A stretch of DNA of 64,000 nt from Alnus glutinosa (taxonomy: Eukaryota > Streptophyta > Magnoliopsida > Fagales > Betulaceae): the NCBI RefSeq assembly GCF_958979055.1, contig NC_084886.1, positions 12,324,654 through 12,388,653 of the forward strand, in the 5' to 3' direction. The position numbers and the translations under genes are program-made. The notes below the pieces were generated by a model. That model was not told the DNA's origin, made no database searches, and saw nothing but the letters and a program-made list of their open reading frames with translations. Of this stretch, positions 58,301-64,000 are shown piece after piece; position 1 is the first letter of the stretch; each line of letters begins with the position of its first letter.

Positions 58301-59098
58301 TGCCTTTTGGTTGATTAAAAAAAAACAAATTGAATTCATTGAATAGGAATTACTAAATGCCAAGTACATCAGCATTCCCGATTCAATGCAACTGCAATTA
58401 AAATTCTTTTGAGTATGTTATTGTGATCAGCACATGAAGTCTAATATATCTAGGGAGGCTGAGTTGAGGTCACATGAGAGATTCAATGAGTTTTACCTAT
58501 TGATTCAATACATTTACTATATTCTTCATCAGCAATTTCTATACTGCTGAAAATCTAATTTTATGAGTTCATATTCATTCCAGTTGCACCATTTTGATTT
58601 CTGAACTAAATTCTGATTGAGAGCATTTTATACAGATGAAAGGTGAGAAGGAACTTATTGAAAGGATTTTACAAACTGAAATAAATATATACCGTTCAAT
58701 TAGAGATGGGACTGCTCTTATGCAGCATATGGAGGATTTTTATTACATCACATTGCTAGAGGTATGTTTAATCTATCTGAGTAATTAGATGCTGCGCATG
58801 TACTTTATTGTTCTTCTGGTTCTCTTCAAGGTTGCTAAGTTAGTTATAGCAAATTGAATCAGTTCTGTTGAGAAATTGTTGATTCATTGGATTGATAGAT
58901 CATATTTCTTCAGGCTGTATGCTACTGTTGTGCCTTTTTCTTTTTCTTTTTCTTTTGTTTCTAGTTTCAGCCTATAGATCATTATTGGTGATCGAATTTA
59001 AATGGTTCGAATTTCTTTTTCTTTTTCTCCTTCAGAATGTTAGATCCAATTACCAAACTGCCATGAGGTTGCAATCCGATGAACAAAGAAGCTTGTGA
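28285..59098 (+). CDS. HIL1: C2-domain class 3 lipase, HIL1 type, chloroplast (18 exons)
   Basis: Exons: 28285-28587, 29595-29653, 29895-29976, 30223-30290, 31152-31221, 33151-33232, 34608-34672, 40884-41936, 42098-42160, 42245-42291, 42680-42725, 42835-42914, 43547-43660, 48625-48706, 51442-51567, 52133-52213, 58636-58761, 59036-59098. All borders are GT-AG and phases match, giving 869 residues. The N-terminus (1 to about 60) is Ser/Arg/Pro-rich and transit-like. A C2 domain follows at about 126-250 ([22 protein letters not shown]), then a charged linker encoded by the 351-codon exon 8. The lipase fold spans about 595-850: FRGTE, nucleophile Ser691 in GHSLGG, Asp751 in NHRDIIP, probable His838 in [10 protein letters not shown]. 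This order matches Arabidopsis At4g13550 (HEAT INDUCIBLE LIPASE1), which releases polyunsaturated fatty acid from monogalactosyldiacylglycerol in heat. Despite 31 kb of element-filled introns the coding frame is intact. Confidence 0.88.
33405..34349. mobile_element. Mutator-like inverted-repeat element in HIL1 intron 6
   Basis: Inverted ends of about 90 bp share GGxxAAA..TTxAACCC..AACTTTCATC..TTTTGCAATCA. The flanking 9-mers TAAAAAATT (33396-33404) and TAAAAAATA (34350-34358) look like a target duplication with one change. The body has no coding region. A LINE 3' end is nested inside. Confidence 0.75.
33590..33911 (+). mobile_element. 5'-truncated LINE tail nested in the Mutator-like element
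   Basis: T/G-rich 3' UTR with the recurrent tail GGTGCCTTACGCTC..TTTCTTACTTATC followed by an A-run (33889-33910). The same signature marks the other LINE ends in this gene. The 5' end is approximate. Confidence 0.6.
35290..36560 (+). mobile_element. degenerate LINE fragment in HIL1 intron 7
   Basis: Broken frames resemble the C-terminal part of plant L1 ORF2. About 35320-35460 echoes 'RLARWKR..FKRW..LIKS'. 36090-36270 gives a zinc-binding RVT-type region ([23 protein letters not shown].. CKNCGK). Many stops and frameshifts; the ends are not defined. Confidence 0.6.
37287..37354. repeat. (CT)n microsatellite
   Basis: An uninterrupted CT run of about 23 units is followed by GTCTGTCTGT and more CT. 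It lies in HIL1 intron 7. Confidence 0.95.
37491..38547 (-). mobile_element. Ty1/copia reverse transcriptase remnant in HIL1 intron 7
   Basis: Minus-strand pieces in order: [25 protein letters not shown] (first RT block, about 38400-38330), [33 protein letters not shown] (38010-37960, the catalytic block), and [19 protein letters not shown] (about 37730-37660). Frameshifts and stops separate them. No LTRs or primer-binding site were found, so it is a fragment. Confidence 0.8.
38660..40560 (+). mobile_element. 5'-truncated L1-type LINE in HIL1 intron 7
   Basis: A 14-bp target duplication AGATTGTTAGAAGG flanks it (38646-38659, 40561-40574), with an A-tail at 40552-40560. It encodes the back half of ORF2: RT motifs [12 protein letters not shown] and FADDTLIFC (about 38905), LKYLGLPLG, then the C-terminal zinc-like region with [10 protein letters not shown] and CMCKKNEE. 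The frame is open from 38712 to 39680 and 39690 to 40289. The interruptions are two TGA codons at places where relatives have Trp. A comparatively recent insertion. Confidence 0.88.
43929..44625 (-). mobile_element. 5'-truncated LINE in HIL1 intron 13 (minus strand)
   Basis: Begins on the plus strand with a T-run (43930-43941) followed by GATAAGTAAACTC, the inverse of a LINE tail. The minus strand encodes the ORF2 C-terminus: [18 protein letters not shown] and [12 protein letters not shown] (44361-44080). The 5' boundary is approximate. Confidence 0.75.
44750..45020 (-). mobile_element. second LINE tail fragment in HIL1 intron 13
   Basis: A T-run at about 44752-44763 followed by ATATAAGTTTAATGAAATTTATTACAAACC and AAGTATACAAAAG is the same kind of inverted LINE 3' end as at 43929. 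Only 3' UTR-like sequence and a scrap of ORF2 end remain. Confidence 0.55.
45660..46197 (+). mobile_element. short LINE derivative lacking ORF2, HIL1 intron 13
   Basis: Flanked by GGTGGTTATTTT at 45648-45659 and 46198-46209. Codes for an ORF1-like C-terminus (about 45697-45895), a TAA, then [14 protein letters not shown] and [12 protein letters not shown] to TAG at about 45999. It then passes directly into a LINE 3' UTR (GGACGCCTTACGCTTTC) and a short A-tail. Endonuclease and RT are absent. The element at 54325-54977 has the same join. Confidence 0.75.
46213..47519 (-). mobile_element. 5'-truncated LINE at the same target as its neighbour
   Basis: Target duplication GGTTATTTTGTT at 46201-46212 and 47520-47531. 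A T-run at 46211-46221 marks the tail. The minus strand has a 205-codon open frame (47408-46791; [21 protein letters not shown]) and then [31 protein letters not shown] zinc sequence. Few breaks, so it is fairly young. Confidence 0.85.
47865..48410 (+). repeat. probable LTR with adjoining primer-binding site
   Basis: A block starting TGTTAATTGG and ending TTCTAACA (48401) is followed by TTGTATCAGAAA, close to the copia primer-binding site TGGTATCAGAG. No second LTR or coding region is visible, so this would be a 5' remnant. The left edge is uncertain. Confidence 0.45.
48981..49817 (+). mobile_element. collapsed gypsy-type LTR element in HIL1 intron 14
   Basis: A block beginning TGATGCGGGATGAGAGATGAATAATTGGGTC occurs at 48981 and again at 49441, with about 250 bp of related sequence after each. 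Just before the second copy is GAAGGAGGGGAGAA, a polypurine tract, preceded by GGTCGAGTTTTG as in the 3' end of Ty3/gypsy elements. The second copy ends TCCTGCATCA, inverse to the TGATGCGGGA start. It is best read as two LTRs with nearly all internal DNA deleted. No clean 5-bp target duplication. Confidence 0.6.
52386..56095 (-). mobile_element. long LINE in HIL1 intron 16 (minus strand)
   Basis: T-run at 52386-52399 (inverted tail). Minus-strand remnants in order: endonuclease-RT linker (about 56000-55500), RT start (55401-55072; [43 protein letters not shown]), RT centre (54258-53736; [18 protein letters not shown]), downstream domain (53772-53425), zinc-like end (52936-52703). Nearly all of ORF2 is recognisable, but frames are broken and a second element (54325-54977) interrupts the RT. 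Confidence 0.8.
54325..54977 (+). mobile_element. second short LINE derivative lacking ORF2, nested in a LINE
   Basis: Exact 14-bp target duplication GATGATCATATGCT (54311-54324 and 54978-54991) and an A-tail at 54964-54977. It codes for an ORF1-like end (54349-54609, then [14 protein letters not shown] and [12 protein letters not shown] to TAG at about 54789). It goes straight into a LINE 3' UTR. The peptide and the point of transition match 45660-46197. Confidence 0.82.
56127..56274 (+). mobile_element. LINE 3' tail fragment
   Basis: GATTTTCTTGTTATGTTCGC..CTTGTATACTTCATGTG..TTATGCTTTTAATG then an A-run (56260-56271), the plus-strand version of the tail found at 40450-40560. A repeat of AATGATCA[A/G]AGCACAATCTATG at about 56060 and 56103 suggests its target duplication. 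Confidence 0.5.
56462..57147. repeat. tandem repeat of about 190 bp, roughly 3.5 copies
   Basis: Each unit runs from AAGGGAATTGGGTAAGGGG through GAGAGAATGATTCATAAGCGGG and CTTATAAACTCATCCATCTCCCGCTCC to GATGTGGGACAA..CCCATTTT. Starts lie near 56468, 56649 and 56927, with a shortened unit between and a partial one at 57127. It sits in HIL1 intron 16. Origin is unknown. Confidence 0.8.
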
Positions 59099-59275
59099 TG
59101 TCCCCAAGGCCTGCAGCAAGGCTATACATGTATCTTCCATCAGATATGTACAGAGAGAGTATAATTGAGATGTTATCAAACACATGCAATAGAAATTTAA
59201 TCCTATAGGAATCCTATTTAATCCAATCTACTAGTACTATACCCCTTATTTATACTAAATTATACCTTTCTTTCT

Positions 59276-59317
<42 letters not shown>

Positions 59318-59985
59318 ATTGAAGCCAAACTAAACAATACTTGAAATATAGTTTTTTTTTATAGGTGGGTTAGCACTACCCATTTGTCATCTCAACTTCA
59401 ACATTTTGTAATGTTCGTATATATATATATATATTGTGCAAGTCACTTTGGTAATTGTCTGTATCAAATTTTTCCAATAACTAGTATGTGCAGCTGGCAC
59501 TAATTCAAGAAATGGGAAATTTGCACTGAAAAGGGGTATATCAGTGGACAAAGACGAGATGCTTAATTATATGGAATGGATTAAATGCACATCACATGAA
59601 TATATAATCAGAAAGAGATTGGCCATGATTTTCTTTGTGTTGAGATGCGTTCTCCTTTCTTCTTTATGTGTGAACCTTATGCAACACCCATGAAACCATG
59701 CAGAACGGAAATCCTTCAATAGGCCTAGCAGGTCAAGAATTGATTAGTTTTCATTACTGTTGAATTTATGCCACAAGAATCACAAAGCAGAAAACTATAA
59801 AAGCGCAAAGAATATCACCCAAAAAAAAAAAAAAAATTGCTGTTTAGTGTTGTTTGAATTGGTGTTGCAACTAAAAAAACATTGAATTTAGTGTTGTTTG
59901 AGCAGTAAACAATGCTAAATTTAGTGTTGTTTATTGTTCAAAGACACTAAATTCAAATATTTTTTTGTGTCATTAATTGTGTAAA
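59099..59985. other. 3' flank of HIL1
   Basis: Presumed 3' untranslated and intergenic sequence. An (AT)n microsatellite occupies about 59279-59314, with a shorter one near 59419-59434. No gene is visible. Confidence 0.5.
59279..59314. repeat. (AT)n microsatellite
   Basis: Uninterrupted AT dinucleotides, about 18 units, about 180 bp after the HIL1 stop codon. Confidence 0.95.
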
Positions 59986-61362
59986 GGGATAAATACCCCA
60001 TTGGTACCTGAGTTTTACGTGTTTTTAAATTTAGTACTTCAGTTTTGTTTCGTATCATAGGTGGTACCTGAATTAAGGGTAAAAACTCATTTGGTACCCC
60101 TGTTAGATTTTCCGTCCTAATTTTAACGGCTCGCCACGTGTCAACCGCTGAGGTTGACACGTGGCACTACATAAAAAAAAATTAAAAATTAAAAATTAAA
60201 ATCTTTAGAAAATGATTAAAAATAATAAAATTTTAAAAAAAAAAAATTAAAAAAAGAAAAAAGAAGAGGGGTGGCTGAGCCACCCCCCTTGGCCACCATG
60301 GGGGTGGCCGGCCACCCCCATTTTGGCCAAGGAGGTGGCCCAGCCACCCCCTTGGCCGGTCTGACCGGTCTGGGGTGGCCGAACCACCCCATAGGGGGTG
60401 GTTCGGCCACCCCACAGTTGAAAAAAAAAAAAAAAAATTTTGGAAGGGGCCGGACTGGGGGTGGCCGAACCACCCCCGTGGCCCTAGGGGGTGGTTCGGC
60501 CACCCCCTAGGGCCAAAACCCTTCCAAAAAGAAATTGAGGGTTTGCCCTTGGGGTGGCCGAACCACCCCCATGGGCCACGGGGGTGGTTCGGCCACCCCC
60601 TAGGGCCAAAACCCATCCAAAAAAAATTGAGGGTTTGCCCTTGGGGGTGGCCGAACCACCCTCTAGGGCCACGGGGGTGGTTCGGCCACCCCAGACTGGC
60701 CAGACTGGGGGTGGCCGAACCACCCCCGTGGCCCATGGGGGTGGTTCGGCCACCCCAAGGGCAAACCCTCAATTTCTTTTTGGATGGGTTTTGGCCCTTG
60801 GGGGTGGCCGAACCACCCCCTAGGGCCACGGGGGTGGTTCGGCCACCCCCAGTCCGGCCTGTCTGGGGGTGGCCGAATCACCCTCGTGGCCCTAGGGGGT
60901 GGTTCGGCCACCCCCTAGGGCCAAAACCCTTCCAAATTTTTTTTTTTTTTTTTTTTCAACTGTGGGGTGGCCGAACCATCCCATAGGGGGTGGTTCGGCC
61001 ACCCCAGACCGGCCAAGGGAGTGGCTGGGCCACCTCCTTGGCCAAAATAGGGGTGGCCGGCCACCCCCATGGTGGCCAAGGAGCCACCCCTCTTCTTTTT
61101 TCTTTTTTTAATTTTTTTTTAAAATTTTATTATTTTTAATCATTTTCTAAAGATTTTAATTTTTAATTTTTTTTTATGTAGTGCCACGTGTCAACCTCAG
61201 CGGTTGACACGTGGCGAGCCGTTAAATTTCGGACGGAAAATCTAACAGAGGTACCAAATGGGTTTTTATCCTTAATTCAGGTACCACCTATGATACGAAA
61301 CAAAACTGAGGTACTAAATTTAAAAACACGTAAAATTCAGGTACCAATGAGGTATTTATCCC
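59986..61362. mobile_element. fold-back Mutator-like element with GC-rich hairpin core
   Basis: The ends GGGATAAATACC and GGTATTTATCCC begin inverted repeats of about 430 bp that cover nearly the whole element. The flanks TTGTGTAAA (59977-59985) and TTGTTTAAA (61363-61371) look like a 9-bp target duplication with one change. The core (60370-61000) holds eight GGTGGCCGAACCACC motifs, starting near 60374, 60460, 60553, 60646, 60710, 60803, 60868 and 60966. Each is followed about 30 bp later by its inverse, so hairpins sit within one large hairpin. Each arm also has CCACGTGTCAACC. Open frames in several frames of both strands merely translate the repeat into Pro/Gly-rich peptides. Confidence 0.85.
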
Positions 61363-61371
61363 TTGTTTAAA

Positions 61372-62100
61372 TGACACTCAAATTCTTTTTGTTTACATAT
61401 TATCCTTCTCTCTTTGATCTCACACTTCTCCCTTTCTTTTTTTTCTTTTTTTTTCCTACTCTCCCCCTCTCTCTCTTTTTTTTACTTCTTCCCCCTCTCA
61501 TCTGTCCTGCGCTAGAACGAAGGAGCCTCTTGCGCTGGTGGACAATTGGATCTTAATATCTTTATTTTTTTTTTTTTTAGTTATTTATTCAAATTAGTGT
61601 CTTTTAGGTGTTCTAGCGATGCTAAACAGCTTGAATAGTGAAACGACACTAACTGTTTAGTGTAGCTTCACTTTTCCAGCGACATTAAACGGTTAGTGTT
61701 GCTTGAACAGAAACGACTTTAATTAATAACGCGACTTTAATTAATTAATGTACATTAAGTGTAAAACAACTTTAATTGAAGTTCCAACTCTATGATTAAT
61801 AACCTTTCAAAAGCGATACTGCACCTTTTTTTTTTTTTTTTTGGTGGGATAGTGAAGTGAAAGAAGATGGTCTAACTTGTTGAAAACAAGAAAGCAAGAA
61901 CCTGTTGAGCAAGATCCTATGTTCAACCAGTTTGAGTCAGAAAATTAGTAATAGCTAGCTAGCTGGCTAGGCATCTTAATTTTAGACCACATATCTACTT
62001 TAATTTACGTTCAAAAGTCGAACAGCATAAAGATTCTTTGGAAAACAAATATAGACCTAAAATGCATAATAAAAGTCTCGATCTTAAGCATGTTTTAATT
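61372..62100. other. AT-rich intergenic DNA
   Basis: T-rich and C-rich low-complexity sequence near 61430-61500 and a T-run near 61829-61842. GCTAGCTAGCTGGCTAG occurs near 61955. No gene is supported. Confidence 0.4.
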
Positions 62101-64000
62101 TGGGACTTCTTGTTCAGGGAGATCTTCCCTCTGCAGTTTTCTCTCGAGAGACTATAGGGGTGAAGCTGGGTGTTCTCTCGTCTCTTGCGGACATAGAGTT
62201 CTGAATTTTATTTGGTGAGCAGGATTTCGTGACACTGGTGGGTGAAAAACTTCTTTTTGACGGAAACTGATTTTGTAAGGGAGATAGATGGAGGAACTCT
62301 CAACTATGTGGGGAAAGTTTACTCTGGGAGAAGAAGAAACTGTGGGGGTCTCTTTGGAAATCCCAGAGATTGACCCACTGGTGGCCCAGGGAAAAAACAT
62401 GCTTGGTGGGAAAATTGGTGACGGACCGTATAATCCCAAAGGAGTTCTATAAGGCTCCTCTGACCCGATTATGGCGGCAGACGGGAACAATTTCTTTTAA
62501 TGTTATTGGTGAAAATATGTTCATTGTGGAATTTGAGTATGAGTGGGATAAATCCAGGATTATGGAAGGCCGGCTGTGGCTTTTTGATGGTACCTAGTGG
62601 CTCTTGAAGAGTTTGACGGCCTCACACCGCCGGCCAAACTCAACTTTTACTATGTGGCTTTCTGGATCCGAATGTACAATTACCTCTAGCTTGCATGGGT
62701 AAGGTTACAGGGGAAAAAATCGGTTCCTCTGTTGGCAATGTGAAGTGGATGTGTATGGCGGAGAAGCGGGATGGGGTGAACATTTATGGGCAAAAATAGT
62801 AATTGATCTGACCAAATCTTTGGCCAGGGGACGGATGCTGCATCTCCAAGGACGCTCGACTTGGGTGGCGTTTCGGTATGAAAAGTTACCAAAATTCTGC
62901 TACGATTGCGGAACTATCAAACATGCTCATCAAGGTTGTTCTAAGACAGCAAAAAGGTCAAAGCCCAATGTGGAGGAGACGCAATCATATGGTCCATGGC
63001 TCCATGTCCAATTTTCGCTACAAAGGGGCATGGGAGGTGAGCACAGGAACGAAAGGGATCAGCTGGATGGTGCTCCAAACACTGGCCAATATCGTAGAGT
63101 TTATGGAAACCGACCAGAGGGGTCCTGGAAGCCGAACTCGATGAGCACTGATCATGACTCCGATGACGGTGGGGATACCATAGCAAACCCTAGCCTTCTG
63201 GTGGCGGCGGTTGAGCTAGCAAATGACAATTATGGCAAGGCAGGTAAAGCGGCGCAAAATCTGCATGGTGCTCCAAACACTGGCCAATATCGTAGAGTTT
63301 ATGGAAAAAAATGGAAAGTTTGGGTGGCTAAAGAAGGAAACTTGGCGTTTTCAAAAACACCAGTTGAAAAGGATGTAAATGCTATAATGAATAAGGAAGA
63401 TTTACCGGAAGCAACGGAAGGACAAAGATGGCAAGCTCTGGGGTCGCAGTATGTAAATAATGAAGCAGATGACAATTCAGCAGAGGGCTTAAATACGAAT
63501 TTGGTGAGGCCTTCTAGTGGGCCCAAACAGAAATACTTGGGCCAATGGGACTCAAAATTGGGTCGTATTACTTATGAGCCACTGGATGAAGCTTCTAGTG
63601 TTGCCTTTTTGGCAAAGGATCCCAATTCTAACTATTATCTTCCACGTGTTGAGTTGGGAAGTAATCAAATGGAGGTTGATGTTTCCAAAGAAAAACCCAT
63701 CAGTCTAGAGGCTCATGGAGTTTCCAACGGTACCCCCAATCCCCATGGCGATCATTCTCCTGTTCACACGGGCTCAGTTACTCACTGGAAGAAGAGGGCT
63801 CATCGAGCTGGCACTCCTCAGGACCTCTCTGGACAGTTTGGAACTATGGAGGGTAAGAGGAAAATGGAGATGGGGAATGAGGTGGAGGTTAGCAGTCAAA
63901 AGAAGAGAGGTAAGAAAATTGGGTCCATATTGTCTTAGCCACAGGTTGAAACGGCGGGGGTTGTGGAGCAACCCCGCCTTACAAAATGAATGTTTTGACA
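62100..64000 (+). mobile_element. 5' part of an L1-type LINE, running off the window
   Basis: From about 62288 a degraded ORF1 N-terminus is read in two frames (MEELSTMWGKFTLGEEE, then VIGENMFIVEFEYEWDKSRIMEGRLWLFDG), the DUF4283-like region of plant LINE ORF1. A zinc knuckle follows, and ORF1 ends at 63938. At 63986 a new frame starts MNVLT, matching the usual start of the LINE endonuclease ORF2; the rest is outside the window. The 5' end is approximate. Confidence 0.75.
62745..63938 (+). CDS. LINE ORF1 (gag-like, CCHC zinc knuckle), partial
   Basis: A 397-codon open frame continuing ORF1 of the LINE after upstream frameshifts. Residues about 50-63 form CYDCGTIKHAHQGC, a CX2CX4HX4C knuckle preceded by WVAFRYEKLPKF, the usual layout of plant LINE nucleic-acid-binding ORF1 proteins. 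The C-terminal part is low-complexity and ends in a basic KKRGKK stretch. The peptide GAPNTGQYRRVYG occurs twice, 66 codons apart, through a 43-bp direct repeat (63067-63109 and 63265-63307). The true start of ORF1 lies upstream in a different frame, so this Met is not the native start and the copy is likely defective. Confidence 0.75.
   Translation: MDVYGGEAGWGEHLWAKIVIDLTKSLARGRMLHLQGRSTWVAFRYEKLPKFCYDCGTIKHAHQGCSKTAKRSKPNVEETQSYGPWLHVQFSLQRGMGGEHRNERDQLDGAPNTGQYRRVYGNRPEGSWKPNSMSTDHDSDDGGDTIANPSLLVAAVELANDNYGKAGKAAQNLHGAPNTGQYRRVYGKKWKVWVAKEGNLAFSKTPVEKDVNAIMNKEDLPEATEGQRWQALGSQYVNNEADDNSAEGLNTNLVRPSSGPKQKYLGQWDSKLGRITYEPLDEASSVAFLAKDPNSNYYLPRVELGSNQMEVDVSKEKPISLEAHGVSNGTPNPHGDHSPVHTGSVTHWKKRAHRAGTPQDLSGQFGTMEGKRKMEMGNEVEVSSQKKRGKKIGSILS

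Noticed and set aside
60233..60986. Long Pro/Gly-rich reading frames as candidate cell-wall proteins
   Set aside because: They are translations of the palindromic repeat in multiple frames, with no signal peptide or splice structure.

Overview
The window is nuclear DNA from a flowering plant, almost certainly a woody eudicot. The evidence is GT-AG introned genes, an AT-rich background, and heavy loading with plant L1-type LINEs, Ty1/copia and Ty3/gypsy debris and terminal-inverted-repeat elements. The protein-coding genes look rosid-like, but the species cannot be fixed from the sequence alone. No RNA genes, CRISPR arrays or bacterial operons are visible.

Layout. 1-4600: gene-free, with a mariner/Stowaway-like inverted-repeat element at 2298-2959. 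4600-7722: a complete four-exon plastid beta-amylase gene (BAM1 type) behind a promoter with five perfect CACGTG boxes. 10055-11007: a roughly 950-bp inverted-repeat element. 11493-15100: a second, 5'-truncated beta-amylase copy with an internally deleted LINE in intron 1 and a nonsense codon 30 codons before the ancestral stop. 17200-18017 and 26590-27290: two related three-exon genes for small KIN-type (LEA-like) stress proteins, each with a TATA box and ABRE/G-box elements. 19752-25404: an old, complete-ended copia element on the minus strand lies between them; it carries a nested 1-kb non-LTR insertion and a perfect 67-bp inverted repeat. 28285-59098: one 18-exon, 31-kb gene for a C2-domain class 3 lipase (HIL1 type, 869 residues). 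Its introns have absorbed LINEs, copia and gypsy remnants, a Mutator-like element and a 190-bp tandem repeat. 59986-61362: a 1.38-kb fold-back element with eight GC-rich hairpin modules. 62100-64000: the 5' part of another LINE, with ORF1 and the first codons of ORF2 at the window edge.

How the genes relate. BAM1 (stress and guard-cell starch breakdown), the KIN-type proteins (cold, drought and ABA) and HIL1 (heat-induced galactolipid breakdown) are all stress-linked in their families. The promoters fit this: a G-box cluster at BAM1, ABREs at both KIN-type genes, and a perfect three-unit heat-shock element 278 bp before the HIL1 start codon. This is a coincidence of neighbourhood, not an operon.

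I found no wholly new gene system. The most unusual structures are the fold-back element at 59986-61362, the LINE derivatives that lost ORF2 at what looks like the same point, and the heat-shock element at HIL1.
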